A stretch of DNA of 64,000 nt from JAWHTC01 sp032586155 (GCF_032586155.1 NZ_JAWHTC010000001.1:868001-932000); one strand, 5' to 3'. Shown: positions 16,865-26,189, counted from the stretch's first letter. Notes: generated by a model from the sequence alone, not told the origin. Made by a program: numbers and translations.

Positions 16865-17770
16865 ATGAACACGCCTCCCGCCTCCAATCCCGTGACAGGG
16901 GTCTTATGGATGATCGTCACCGGACTTCTGTTCGTCGGGGTCACGGCGGTGGTTAAGGTGCTGGGCACCCGCGTTCCGGCCCCCGAAGCGGCCTTTCTAC
17001 GCTATGCACTTGGGCTGGTGTTCCTGATCCCGATGTTGCGGCCGCTGATGAATGCGCGTCTGACCAAGCGGCAGTATCGGATATTCACCTTGCGTGGTGT
17101 TGCCCATACGGCCGGGGTGTCCCTGTGGTTCTTTGCCATGGCGCGGATACCGATCGCGGATGTGACGGCGATGAATTATCTCTCACCGGTTTACGTGACG
17201 CTGGGGGCGGCTCTGTTTCTGGGGGAAACATTGGCGCTGCGCCGTATCCTGGCGGTGGTGGCGGCCCTGGTCGGGGCATTGATCATCCTGCGCCCCGGCT
17301 TTCGCGAGATCGGCATGGGGCATTACGGGATGTTGATCGCGGCGGTGTTTTTCGCGGTTTCCTACCTGACCGCCAAGCGTATGGCGGATGAGACTGGCGC
17401 CGCGGTGACAGTGGCGATGCTGTCGATCACGGTGGCGATCGGGCTGGCGCCGCTGGCTTACATGAATTGGGTGACGCCTACCGGGTGGGAGGTGTTTTTA
17501 CTGTTCATCGTTGCGGCGCTCGCAACTGCCGGGCATTACACGATGACCCTTGCGTTGGCCGCGGCGCCGGTGACAGTGACCCAGCCGGTTGGGTTTCTGC
17601 AATTGGTCTGGGCAGTGCTGTTGGGCGCGCTGGTGTTTGACGAGGGGCTGGATGTCTGGGTGATCGTTGGCGGCATGGTGATCGTGGGCGCGATCAGCTT
17701 CATGACCTGGCGCGAGGCGGTGCTGAAACGGCGGTTGCGGACGCCGGTGGCACCGGCGACCAAGCTTTGA
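16865..17770 (+). CDS. EamA/DMT-superfamily transporter
   Basis: A 301-aa protein with ten predicted helices in two EamA repeats (about residues 10-140 and 150-285). Signature-like stretches include PEAAFLRYALGLVFLIPML and AMNYLSPVYVTLGAALFLGE. It is a drug/metabolite exporter of unknown substrate. It stands alone, 61 bases after the LysE gene. Confidence 0.85.
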   Translation: MNTPPASNPVTGVLWMIVTGLLFVGVTAVVKVLGTRVPAPEAAFLRYALGLVFLIPMLRPLMNARLTKRQYRIFTLRGVAHTAGVSLWFFAMARIPIADVTAMNYLSPVYVTLGAALFLGETLALRRILAVVAALVGALIILRPGFREIGMGHYGMLIAAVFFAVSYLTAKRMADETGAAVTVAMLSITVAIGLAPLAYMNWVTPTGWEVFLLFIVAALATAGHYTMTLALAAAPVTVTQPVGFLQLVWAVLLGALVFDEGLDVWVIVGGMVIVGAISFMTWREAVLKRRLRTPVAPATKL

Positions 17771-17808
17771 TGAACATAAAACGGCGATCATGCCGACGAG
17801 GGTAGAAG

Positions 17809-17854
17809 TGGGGGCCAGCCCCCACACCCCCGGAGTATTTGTTGCAAAATGAAG
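17809..17854 (+). repeat. Hairpin plus dispersed CGGAGTATTT element, copy 2
   Basis: A G/C hairpin (TGGGGGC-CA-GCCCCCA, 17809-17824) is followed by CCCCCGGAGTATTT and GCAAAATGAAG. The same core occurs at 24421 and, weaker, at 6853. It lies 38 bases beyond the EamA gene stop, where it may end the transcript. I recall similar strings from other Roseobacter-group genomes, which would make it a family-wide intergenic repeat. Confidence 0.55.
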
Positions 17855-17980
17855 AGGTGAATCAGGTAGTAAAGCGTTTCGAGAAAACCTGAATCAAGGG
17901 GTGTCTCGCAACGCGCGAAACCTCTCGATATCGTGGGCGCTTCGAAACAAACTTGTTTCTCAAGTTTATTCCGAAATGCT

Positions 17981-19006
17981 TTAGCTGCGCGGATCGAGCA
18001 GCTTGGCCAGCACCCGGTCCTTGGAAACTTGACCAACCAGCGTGCCACCCTCGTCCACGATGCCCACGGGGGCGCCGCTGTGTCCGACCTTTTCCATCAC
18101 CTCGCGAATATCGGTGTCAGGGCCGACGGAGATGTCGGGTGTGCCTTCGACCGGCTCCATCACGTCGCGGGCGCAAAGCACCCCGAGCGGGTTCATGTGG
18201 GCGACGAAATCGGCGACATATTCGTTGGCGGGGTTCGAGAAGATTTCCTGCGGGGTGCCACATTGCACGATCCGTCCACCCTCCATAATCGCAATGCGGT
18301 TGCCGATCTTGAACGCCTCGTCGAGGTCATGGGAGACGAAGATGATGGTGCGGTGCAGGCGTTCTTGCAGCTCCAGAAGCTCGTCCTGAAGCCGGGTGCG
18401 GATCAGCGGATCGAGCGCCGAGAAGGGTTCGTCCATCAACAGGATGGGCGCATCCGTGGCAAAGGCGCGCGCCAGTCCGACGCGCTGCTGCATGCCGCCC
18501 GAAAGATCGCCCACCTTGCGATCAGCCCAGTCGCTGAGGCCCACGGTGGCAAGCTGTTCATCGACCTTGGTGCGGCGTTCAGAGGCAGGCATGCCACCCA
18601 GCTCCAGGCCGAGGCCGACATTTTCGCGCACAGTGCGCCACGGCAAGAGGCCGAATTGCTGGAACACCATTGCGATTTGGGAAAGCCGCATCTCGCGCAA
18701 GGTCTTGGCGTTTGCATCGGTGACATTGATCATCTCATCACCGCGCCGGACATGGACCGCGCCACGCACCACCGGGTTCAATCCGTTGACCGCGCGCAGA
18801 AGGGTGGATTTGCCCGAGCCCGACAGTCCCATCAGGACGAGGATCTCGCCGGCCTCGACCTCGAGCGCGCAATCGTGCACGCCGAGGACCTGGGCGGTCT
18901 CAGTCTGGATTTCCGGGCGCTCCATTCCCTTGTCCATCAGGGGCAGAGCGGTTTCGGGGGCATCGCCAAAGACGATGGAGACATTGTCGAAAACTACAGC
19001 GCTCAT
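17981..19006 (-). CDS. choV: Choline/betaine ABC transporter ATP-binding protein with CBS domains
   Basis: A 341-aa ATPase. Walker A GLSGSGKST, signature LSGGMQQRVGLARAF and Walker B ILLMDEPFSALD are all present. The last 110 residues form a CBS pair, as in ProV/OpuAA/ChoV. It energises uptake of choline or betaine through ChoW. Its start overlaps the choW stop by 4 bases. The divergent BetI/BetC/BetA genes point to choline as substrate. Confidence 0.93.
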   Translation of the reverse strand: MSAVVFDNVSIVFGDAPETALPLMDKGMERPEIQTETAQVLGVHDCALEVEAGEILVLMGLSGSGKSTLLRAVNGLNPVVRGAVHVRRGDEMINVTDANAKTLREMRLSQIAMVFQQFGLLPWRTVRENVGLGLELGGMPASERRTKVDEQLATVGLSDWADRKVGDLSGGMQQRVGLARAFATDAPILLMDEPFSALDPLIRTRLQDELLELQERLHRTIIFVSHDLDEAFKIGNRIAIMEGGRIVQCGTPQEIFSNPANEYVADFVAHMNPLGVLCARDVMEPVEGTPDISVGPDTDIREVMEKVGHSGAPVGIVDEGGTLVGQVSKDRVLAKLLDPRS

Positions 19007-19836
19007 TTGTTTTCAATCCTCAGCATACGGTCCAGCATGATGGCCACCACGACGATGATGAAACCGGATTCAAAGCCCAGGGCAGTGTTGACCTGATTGA
19101 GGGCGCGCACCACCGGTACGCCAAGCCCGTCGGCGCCGACAAGGGCGGCGATCACCACCATTGAAAGCGAGAGCATGATGGTCTGATTGAGGCCGGTCAT
19201 GATTTGCGGCAGGGCGAAGGGCAGTTCGACCTTCCACAAGACCTGGCGTTTGGTGGCGCCGAAGGCCTGTGCCGCCTCCAAGAGAGGTTGCGGTGTCGAG
19301 GTGATGCCCAGATGGGTCAGCCGGATCGGCGCGGGCAGGACGAAGATTACCGTGGCAATGAGACCCGGGACCATGCCGATGCCGAAGAACACAATGGCCG
19401 GGATCAGGTAGACGAAGGTGGGCAAGGTCTGCATCAGGTCCAGTACGGGCCGCATCCAGGCGTAGAGCCGGGGGCGGTGGGCGGCGGCGATGCCGATGGG
19501 CACGCCGACGGCCATGCAGACGACGCAGGAGCTGAGAACCAGCGTCAGGCTTTCGGTGGTTTCCTCCCAATAGCCCTGGTTGAGGATGAAGAGGAAGCCG
19601 AGCACCACCAGCAGCGGGGTCTTCCAGCCGCGTTGCAGGAACCATGTGAGTGCGGCGAAGGCCGCGACCACGATGAGTGGGTGCGGGGTTTGCAGTACCC
19701 ACAGGATCGCCTCGATCAGCAGTTCCATGACCCAGGCCAGCCAGTCGAAGAACGGCTCGCCTGTTTCCTGCAGCCAGTCGAAAAACGTCTTGGCAGTCTT
19801 TCCGATCGGTATCTTGTCCTCGGTGAGCCATTCCAT
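19003..19836 (-). CDS. choW: Choline/betaine ABC transporter permease
   Basis: A 277-aa inner-membrane permease with six or more helices and the ABC permease EAA loop (PLLEAAQAFGATKRQVLWKV). An extended N-terminus (about 70 residues) before the transmembrane core is normal in ProW-like permeases. It lies 39 bases downstream of two secreted unknowns that separate it from choX. Confidence 0.92.
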   Translation of the reverse strand: MEWLTEDKIPIGKTAKTFFDWLQETGEPFFDWLAWVMELLIEAILWVLQTPHPLIVVAAFAALTWFLQRGWKTPLLVVLGFLFILNQGYWEETTESLTLVLSSCVVCMAVGVPIGIAAAHRPRLYAWMRPVLDLMQTLPTFVYLIPAIVFFGIGMVPGLIATVIFVLPAPIRLTHLGITSTPQPLLEAAQAFGATKRQVLWKVELPFALPQIMTGLNQTIMLSLSMVVIAALVGADGLGVPVVRALNQVNTALGFESGFIIVVVAIMLDRMLRIENK

Positions 19837-19875
19837 TTGCTCGCCTCCCTCCCATAAGTTCAGTGCCGTGCCGGG

Positions 19876-20379
19876 TTATTCCCCGATCTCGGCGGTTTTT
19901 CCGGCCCACTGATAGGCGTAGACCGGGGTTTGGTTTCCATCTGCGTCAGTCGCGCTGGCGGCCAGCACCAGGTCGAGTTCGGGTGCATAGGCCATCAGGA
20001 AGACCGCACCGGTGCCGCCACGATCTTTGAGTGATGAGGTCACGTTCCAGACCTCGAAGCTGCACTCGCCGACTTGACGGGTTTCGGCCTCGATAAACGT
20101 GATCTCGACATGGCCGGATGGGGAATGTTCGCCGGACATCACCAGCCCGTGGCGGCACAGCGCCATGGTGGACCGGGTCGCGCTGCCGACCTCCATCACC
20201 CGCTGTTCGACAAAGCCATCGGGGGTGGATTTGAAATCCGAGCGCATGAAAAAAGGCGTGTTCTGCGCAAGGGTGATGCCGTCTTTCTTGTCACTGCCGG
20301 TGGGGCATTCCGCCAGCGCGTTGGTGCCGGTGAGCGCAAAAAGGGCCGTGGCGGTCGAAAGCGTTGTGATCCTGTGCAT
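19876..20379 (-). CDS. Secreted protein of unknown function in the choline operon (paralogue A)
   Basis: A 167-aa protein from MHRITTLSTATALFALTG (20379); signal peptide to about residue 24 (NALAEC). The mature part shares a pattern with the next gene: CPTxxD..GITLxQNxPxFxRxDF near the start, E/ExxVW in the middle, and YxPELxxVLxAxxxDxDG...PVxxYxWxGxxA at the end. Two conserved Cys may form a disulfide. It sits between choX and choW in the same orientation, so it is probably co-transcribed with the transporter. No known domain; a periplasmic accessory role is an inference from position. Confidence 0.7.
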   Translation of the reverse strand: MHRITTLSTATALFALTGTNALAECPTGSDKKDGITLAQNTPFFMRSDFKSTPDGFVEQRVMEVGSATRSTMALCRHGLVMSGEHSPSGHVEITFIEAETRQVGECSFEVWNVTSSLKDRGGTGAVFLMAYAPELDLVLAASATDADGNQTPVYAYQWAGKTAEIGE

Positions 20380-20421
20380 CTGGGTGTGGGCCTTGTCTTG
20401 GACGTCTGTCACGTGTTGAGG

Positions 20422-21024
20422 CTAACGCTTGATATCGGCCTTGGTACCGATCCAGGTGTAGCTGAAAACCGGGATGACCTTGCCGTCATCCGTTAGGTGC
20501 CGCGCACTCAACACGATGCCCAGTTCCGGGGAATAGTCCAGATGCAAATGTTCCGGTCCGTGCCCGGCGCTGGTGATTTCATGGCTGAGACTCCAGACGA
20601 CATAGGGGCATTCCTTGAGATGGTAGCGATGCTGTTCGATGAAGCGGACATGCAGGGTAAATTCGCGATGTTGGCCGGTGTTGTCGGTGGCGGTGCCGGC
20701 GAGCGAGACCTGGGTCAGCACGTCGAGCCGATCAAGTTGCGATAGGTCGCCGTGGTAACTGTGGCGCCACGTGCCGTCCGGGCGGATTTCCTCGATCGGT
20801 GTTAGCCCATGCAGGTAGAGCGACGCGCTGCGGCCCAAACCGCCTCCGACGCGATTCTGGCGAGTTTCGGTCAGGCCCAACGGGGTGTTCTGGAAATCGG
20901 CACGGCGGAAATGCGGGGCGTTCTGGACCAGGGTGATGCCCTCGGTCAGATCAGCACGGGTGGGGCAGGCGGCGTGCGCTGCCCATGGGAGCAGACAGAA
21001 ACACGCAGTGAGGAAACGAAACAT
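20422..21024 (-). CDS. Secreted protein of unknown function in the choline operon (paralogue B)
   Basis: A 200-aa protein from MFRFLTACFCLLPWAAHAAC (21024), a classical signal peptide. It is a diverged tandem paralogue of the downstream gene (CPTRADLTEGITLVQNAPHF; ECPYVVWSL; YSPELGIVLSARHLTDDGKV). A central insertion of about 35 residues accounts for the extra length. Alternative upstream starts (21099) would hide the signal peptide. It lies 84 bases after the choX stop. Function is unknown. Confidence 0.7.
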   Translation of the reverse strand: MFRFLTACFCLLPWAAHAACPTRADLTEGITLVQNAPHFRRADFQNTPLGLTETRQNRVGGGLGRSASLYLHGLTPIEEIRPDGTWRHSYHGDLSQLDRLDVLTQVSLAGTATDNTGQHREFTLHVRFIEQHRYHLKECPYVVWSLSHEITSAGHGPEHLHLDYSPELGIVLSARHLTDDGKVIPVFSYTWIGTKADIKR

Positions 21025-21108
21025 CGCGAAGGCTCCGGTTGCGGCGGGATGGGTCATGCGTTCAGTGTCGCAAGACACGGTTAACAAATCCCGCCGCAAC
21101 CGTTTTGC

Positions 21109-22038
21109 TTACATGCCCAGTTTTGCTTTGACAGCGGCAACGGCATCGCCGCCGTCCATTGTGGTCACACCATCGAGCCACGCCATAAAGGCGTCCGGGT
21201 TGGCTTTTAGCCAGGCGGCGGCGGCCTTCTGAGGGTCTTCGCCGTCGTTCAGAATTGCGCCCATGATCTCGTTTTCCATGGCGAGCGAGAACTTGAGATT
21301 GCCCAGCAATGCACCAACGTTTGTGCACTCGGCGGAATAACCCGCGCGGGTGTTGGTATAGACAGTGGCCCCGCCAAGGTTGGGGCCAAAATAGTCATCG
21401 CCACCGGTGAGGTAGCCCATGTCGAAATTGGCGTTCATCGGGTGGGGTTCCCAGCCGAGGAAGACGATCGGATCGCCCTTCTTGGTGGCGCGGGCGACCT
21501 GGGCCAGCATGCCCTGTTCGCTCGACTCGGCCACTTCCAAGTCCTTCATGCCGAAGGCGTCGGCGTCGATCATCGATTGGATCAGCCGGTTACCGTCGTT
21601 GCCGGGCTCGATGCCGTAGATCTTGCCACCAAGGGCATCGGCGTGTTTGGCGATGTCAGCAAAATCCTTGATGCCCATGTCCATCGCGGCCTTGTTGACG
21701 GCCAGCGTGTATTTAGCGCCTTCGAGGTTTTTACGCACGGTGTCGACGGTGCCGGCTTCGCGATAAGCGGCGATGTCGCCTTCCATCGTCGGCATCCAGT
21801 TGCCGAGGAAAATGTCGACGTCACCTTCAGCCATGGCGGTGTAGGTCACGGGCACCGAAAGCACCTTGATGTCGGTGTCATAGCCAAGTGCCTCAAGCAC
21901 GTAGGTGGTGGCCGCCGTGGTTGCGGTGATATCGGTCCAGCCGACATCCGAGAATGTGACGTTGCCGCAGTCAGCAAGAGCCGGGGTGGCCAGCGCAGCC
22001 GAAAGGGCAAGGGCGGATAGAGTTGTCTTCAAAGTCAT
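21109..22038 (-). CDS. choX: Choline/betaine ABC transporter substrate-binding protein
   Basis: A 309-aa periplasmic binding protein from MTLKTTLSALALSAALATPA (22038); signal peptide cut near ALA-DC. Aromatic residues expected for a quaternary-ammonium cage occur in VGWTDIT, LGNWMPTM and LGWEPHPMN, typical of ChoX/ProX. It binds choline (or betaine) and delivers it to ChoW/ChoV. It is divergent from betI with a BetI-type site between them, so it is probably repressed by BetI without choline. Confidence 0.92.
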   Translation of the reverse strand: MTLKTTLSALALSAALATPALADCGNVTFSDVGWTDITATTAATTYVLEALGYDTDIKVLSVPVTYTAMAEGDVDIFLGNWMPTMEGDIAAYREAGTVDTVRKNLEGAKYTLAVNKAAMDMGIKDFADIAKHADALGGKIYGIEPGNDGNRLIQSMIDADAFGMKDLEVAESSEQGMLAQVARATKKGDPIVFLGWEPHPMNANFDMGYLTGGDDYFGPNLGGATVYTNTRAGYSAECTNVGALLGNLKFSLAMENEIMGAILNDGEDPQKAAAAWLKANPDAFMAWLDGVTTMDGGDAVAAVKAKLGM

Positions 22039-22161
22039 GTGTCGCTCCCTGAAAGTTGTGCGTTGTGTTTTTGTTAAGCCATGGGACCCCTTGAACCGCA
22101 AGACCGGATTGGTGCGGTTGGAGGCTTGGCGCGTTATTGCCGGGGATCGTGTCTTTTATTG

Positions 22162-22175
22162 ATTGACGAGTCAAT
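22162..22175. promoter_or_regulatory. Putative BetI operator
   Basis: Inverted repeat ATTGAC-GA-GTCAAT within TTGATTGACGAGTCAATTAA, in the 185-bp spacer between divergent choX and betI. It resembles the TTGATTG...TCAAT box bound by BetI in E. coli. The position lets one site control both transcripts. Confidence 0.7.
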
Positions 22176-22223
22176 TAAAAAACATCAATGTCGCGATGAA
22201 TTGTTGAAATACAGGGGGCAAAC

Positions 22224-22808
22224 ATGCCGAAGCTGGGAATGGAGCCGATCCGCCGCGAGGCGCTGGTCAAGGCAACCATTGCCGAGATCGGGCGGGCCGG
22301 ATCGCTGGATGTGACGGTGAGCCAGATCGCCAAACGGGCCGGCATGTCGAGCGCGTTGGCGCACCACTATTTCGGTGGCAAGGACCAGATTTTCCTGGCG
22401 GCCATGCGGCATACGTTGTCGTTGTACGGGGCCGAAGTGCGGGGGGCGCTGATCATGGCCGACAGCCCCGGGGATCGGGTGAAGGCGATTGTCCGGGCAA
22501 GTTTCTCGGCCAGCCACTTCAAGCCCGAGGTGATTGCGGCCTGGCTGAATTTCTACGTGTTGGCGCAAAGCTCGGACGCGGCGAAACGGTTGCTGAATGT
22601 CTATCAGCGTCGGTTGAAATCCAATCTGGCGTATGGGCTGCGGCCCCTGATCGGGGCGCGGGCGGGCCATGTCGCCGAACGGATGGCGGCACTGATTGAC
22701 GGAGTCTACCTGCGCCAGGGGTTGGCACATGATGCCCCGGACGCCGAAGGTGCCGTTAGCGTGGTGCTGGATTGTCTGGATCTGGAGCAGGAAAGGAAAT
22801 CAGCGTGA
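22224..22808 (+). CDS. betI: TetR-family repressor BetI
   Basis: A 194-aa TetR protein. The DNA-binding domain (residues 8-55; VTVSQIAKRAGMSSALAHHY) matches BetI closely, and MPKLGMEPIRREALVKATI is the typical N-terminus. BetI represses choline uptake and oxidation genes and is released by choline. It is first in the betI-betC-betA set and overlaps betC by 4 bases (GTGA). Confidence 0.95.
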   Translation: MPKLGMEPIRREALVKATIAEIGRAGSLDVTVSQIAKRAGMSSALAHHYFGGKDQIFLAAMRHTLSLYGAEVRGALIMADSPGDRVKAIVRASFSASHFKPEVIAAWLNFYVLAQSSDAAKRLLNVYQRRLKSNLAYGLRPLIGARAGHVAERMAALIDGVYLRQGLAHDAPDAEGAVSVVLDCLDLEQERKSA

Positions 22809-24313
22809 GCAAGCCCAATATCCTGATTTTCATGGTGGATCAGCTGAACGGGACTTTCTTTCCCGATGGTCCGGCGGACTGGTTGCACGTGCCGAACCTG
22901 CGTGCCCTGTCTGAGCGTTCGACGCGGTTTGTCAACGCCTATACCGCCAGCCCGCTATGTGCGCCGGGTCGTGCGGCGTTCATGTCGGGACAGTTGCCAA
23001 GCCAGAACGGGGTCTATGACAATGCAGCCGAGTTTGCGTCAAGCATCCCGACCTACGCCCACCATCTGCGCCGGGCGGGGTATCAGACCTGTCTTTCGGG
23101 CAAGATGCATTTTGTCGGGCCGGATCAGCTGCACGGATTCGAGGAGCGTCTGACCACCGACATCTATCCGCCGGATTTCGGTTGGACCCCGGATTATCGC
23201 AAGCCGGGTGAGCGGATCGAGTGGTGGTATCACAACATGGGCTCGGTCACGGGTGCGGGTGTGGCCGAGATTTCCAACCAGTTGGAATTCGATGACGAGG
23301 TCGCGTTTCATGCAGTGCAGAAGGTCTATGACCTGGCGCGCGGCAAGGATGAGCGGCCCTGGTGTCTGACGGTGAGTTTCACCCATCCGCATGATCCGTA
23401 TGTGGCGCGGAAGAAGTATTGGGATCTCTATGAAGATTGCGAACACCTCGACCCGGCAGTCCCGGCGATGGATTACGACGATCACGATCCCCATTCGCAA
23501 CGTATTTTCGATGCCAACGACTGGCGCTCCTATGACCTGACTGACGAAATGGTGCGCCGTTCACGCCGGGCCTATTTCGCCAATATCTCCTATCTCGATG
23601 ACAAGATTGGGGAAGTGATGGCGGCGTTGGAGGCGACGCGGCAGGAGGCAATCATCCTGTTTGTCAGCGACCATGGCGATATGCTGGGCGAGCGGGGCTT
23701 GTGGTTCAAGATGTCGTTTTACGAGGGTTCAAGCCGTGTGCCGCTGATGATCGCGGCACCGCAGATGGCACCCGAGCGCGTCGATACACCGGTCAGCAAT
23801 ATCGATATCTGCCCGACGCTGTGTGATCTGGCCGGGATAAGCATGGATGATGTGATGCCCTGGACCACCGGAGAAAGCCTGGTGCATCTGGGGCAGGGTG
23901 GTGAGCGGACAAGCCCAGTTTCGATGGAATATGCCGCCGAGGCGTCTTACGCGCCAATGGTGTCGCTGCGCTATGGCAAGTGGAAATTCAACCGGTGCGC
24001 GCTGGATCCCGATCAGCTTTTCGATCTGGAGTCCGATCCGCATGAGCTGCGCAATCTGGCGGGAGTGCCGGAGCATGCAGGGACACTGACGCAGTTGCAG
24101 GCCAAGGCCGAGGCGCGCTGGGACCTGGAGGCATTCGACGCCGCCGTGCGGGAAAGCCAGGCGAAGCGCTGGGTGGTTTACGAGGCCTTGCGGCAGGGCG
24201 GGTATTTCCCCTGGGATTACCAACCGCTGCAAAAAGCCAGCGAGCGCTACATGCGCAATCATATGGATCTGAATGTGCTGGAAGAAAACCAGCGTTTCCC
24301 GAGGGGCGAATGA
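22805..24313 (+). CDS. betC: Choline-sulfatase
   Basis: A 502-aa sulfatase starting at the GTG (22805) that overlaps the betI stop. The sulfatase signature SPLCAPGRAAFMSGQ carries the Cys (C52) that is converted to formylglycine. Metal-binding motifs NILIFMVDQ and FVSDHGDMLGERGLW are present. The C-terminal 100 residues are the choline-sulfatase extension. It hydrolyses choline-O-sulfate to choline and sulfate in the cytoplasm, feeding BetA. Confidence 0.95.
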   Translation: MSKPNILIFMVDQLNGTFFPDGPADWLHVPNLRALSERSTRFVNAYTASPLCAPGRAAFMSGQLPSQNGVYDNAAEFASSIPTYAHHLRRAGYQTCLSGKMHFVGPDQLHGFEERLTTDIYPPDFGWTPDYRKPGERIEWWYHNMGSVTGAGVAEISNQLEFDDEVAFHAVQKVYDLARGKDERPWCLTVSFTHPHDPYVARKKYWDLYEDCEHLDPAVPAMDYDDHDPHSQRIFDANDWRSYDLTDEMVRRSRRAYFANISYLDDKIGEVMAALEATRQEAIILFVSDHGDMLGERGLWFKMSFYEGSSRVPLMIAAPQMAPERVDTPVSNIDICPTLCDLAGISMDDVMPWTTGESLVHLGQGGERTSPVSMEYAAEASYAPMVSLRYGKWKFNRCALDPDQLFDLESDPHELRNLAGVPEHAGTLTQLQAKAEARWDLEAFDAAVRESQAKRWVVYEALRQGGYFPWDYQPLQKASERYMRNHMDLNVLEENQRFPRGE

Positions 24314-24319
24314 TGGGGC

Positions 24320-24369
24320 GCCGGTTTTTTGGGCGCGCCCGCCCGTCCATTCCGCACCGAAAAACCGGC
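24320..24369. other. Long-loop inverted repeat between betC and betA
   Basis: Arms GCCGGTTTTT (24320-24329) and AAAAACCGGC (24360-24369) are perfect complements around a G/C-rich 30-base loop. It lies just after the betC stop, so it may be a weak terminator or an mRNA-stabilising hairpin that lowers betA relative to betIC. Confidence 0.4.
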
Positions 24370-24418
24370 TGGGGATGGGGTTGCAAGCGTGGCGTTTGAT
24401 GGGGCCGCGGGACGCTCT

Positions 24419-24446
24419 GCGGGGAGTATTTTGGGCAAAATGAAGT
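24419..24446 (+). repeat. Dispersed CGGAGTATTT element, copy 3
   Basis: GCGGGGAGTATTTTGGGC followed by AAAATGAAG, in the betC-betA spacer 20 bases before the betA start. The core GGAGTATTT...GCAAAATGAAG is shared with the copy at 17830 almost base for base. Confidence 0.5.
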
Positions 24447-24465
24447 GTGGGCCTGGGGAGTGAAC

Positions 24466-26124
24466 ATGGAAGCAGATTATGTGATCGTTGGGGCTGGCAG
24501 TGCGGGGTGCGCCATGGCCTATCGGTTGTCTGAGGCGGGACGGTCCGTGCTGGTGATCGAGCACGGGGGCAGTGATGCGGGGCCGTTCATCCAGATGCCG
24601 GCGGCGTTGAGCTACCCGATGAACATGGCGCGCTATGACTGGGGCTATATGACCGAACCGGAACCGCATCTTGGCGGGCGCCGTTTGGTGGCGCCGAGGG
24701 GCAAGGTGATCGGTGGATCAAGCTCGGTTAACGGGATGGTTTACGTGCGCGGTCATGCGCGTGATTATGATCATTGGTCTGAAAACGGCGCGGCGGGATG
24801 GGGCTTTGCCGATGTGCTGCCCTATTTCAAACGGATGGAAAACTGGCACGACGGCGGACATGGGGGAGACCCGGCGTGGCGTGGCAGTGACGGGCCGCTA
24901 TATGTAACCCGCGGGCCGCGGCGCAATCCACTGTATCACGCCTTTGTCGAGGCCGGGGCACAGGCCGGGTATCCGGTAACCGGTGACTATAACGGTCAGC
25001 AGCAGGAAGGGTTTGGGCCCTTTGAGCAAACGGTATGGAAAGGCCGGCGCTGGTCCGCGGCGAATGCGTATCTGAAGCCTGCGTTGAAACGTGAGAATTG
25101 CGATCTGGTGCGGGGATTGGCGACCCGCGTGGTGATCGAGGACGGGCGGGCGAAGGGCGTGGAGATCGAACGCGGCGGCAAGCGCGAGGTGATCCGCGCG
25201 CAGGCCGAGGTGATTTTGGCCGCAAGTGCGTTCAATTCTCCCAAGCTGTTGATGCTATCGGGCATCGGTGCCGGGGCGCACCTGGCCGAGCATGGCATTG
25301 ACGTGGTCGCCGACCGTCCCGGGGTGGGGGCCAATCTGCAGGATCACCTGGAGGTTTATTTTCAGATGGCAGCAAGCCAGCCGATCACGCTTTACAAGCA
25401 TTGGAACATCTTGTCCAAGGCGCTGATCGGGGCGCAGTGGGTGTTTACCGGTAAGGGGCTGGGAGCGACGAACAATTTCGAAAGCTGCGGTTTCATCCGC
25501 TCGCGGGCCGGGGTGGAATACCCCGATATCCAGTTCCATTTCCTGCCCTTTGCCGTGCGCTATGACGGCAAGGCGGCAGCCGAGGGGCACGGGTTTCAGG
25601 CGCATGTCGGGCCGATGCGCTCGCCCTCGCGCGGGGCGGTGACGCTGCGGTCGAGTGATCCGCACGAGGCCCCGAAGATCTTTTTCAACTACATGAGCAC
25701 GGATCAGGATTGGTCTGACTTCCGGCAATGTCTGCGCCTGACGCGTGAGATTTTCCAGCAGGAGGCGTTCGAACCGTTCGTGCGACACGAAATCCAGCCC
25801 GGCGACGGGGTCGAGAGCGACGAGGCGTTGAATGATTTCATTCGCGAACACGCCGAGAGCGCCTATCACCCCTGCGGCACCTGCCGGATGGGGGCGGCGG
25901 ATGATCCCATGGCCGTGGTTGACCCGGAGGCAAGGGTGATCGGAGTGGAGGGGCTGCGGCTGGCCGACAGTTCCATTTTCCCGCGGATCACCAATGGCAA
26001 CCTCAATGGTCCGTCAATCATGGTGGGAGAAAAGGCGGCAGATCATATCCTTGGGAAAAGCATGCTGCCTGCGGCCAATGACGAGCCGTGGATTCATCCG
26101 GAGTGGCAGACGCAGCAGCGTTGA
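24466..26124 (+). CDS. betA: Choline dehydrogenase
   Basis: A 552-aa GMC-family flavoenzyme from MEADYVIVGAGSAGC (24466). The FAD motif GAGSAG is at the N-terminus, GMC signature GGSSSVNGMVYVRGHARDYD is at about residue 83, and the active-site His lies in ESAYHPCGTCRMG (about residue 470). It oxidises choline to betaine aldehyde, and possibly on to glycine betaine, at the inner membrane. A 152-bp spacer containing a hairpin and a repeat separates it from betC, so it may have its own promoter. Confidence 0.95.
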   Translation: MEADYVIVGAGSAGCAMAYRLSEAGRSVLVIEHGGSDAGPFIQMPAALSYPMNMARYDWGYMTEPEPHLGGRRLVAPRGKVIGGSSSVNGMVYVRGHARDYDHWSENGAAGWGFADVLPYFKRMENWHDGGHGGDPAWRGSDGPLYVTRGPRRNPLYHAFVEAGAQAGYPVTGDYNGQQQEGFGPFEQTVWKGRRWSAANAYLKPALKRENCDLVRGLATRVVIEDGRAKGVEIERGGKREVIRAQAEVILAASAFNSPKLLMLSGIGAGAHLAEHGIDVVADRPGVGANLQDHLEVYFQMAASQPITLYKHWNILSKALIGAQWVFTGKGLGATNNFESCGFIRSRAGVEYPDIQFHFLPFAVRYDGKAAAEGHGFQAHVGPMRSPSRGAVTLRSSDPHEAPKIFFNYMSTDQDWSDFRQCLRLTREIFQQEAFEPFVRHEIQPGDGVESDEALNDFIREHAESAYHPCGTCRMGAADDPMAVVDPEARVIGVEGLRLADSSIFPRITNGNLNGPSIMVGEKAADHILGKSMLPAANDEPWIHPEWQTQQR

Positions 26125-26189
26125 GGCCGTCGAACGGTTTGCCAATGCATGGGGTTGGCGCGTAGCCTTGTTCCGAGGGGGAACATGTT

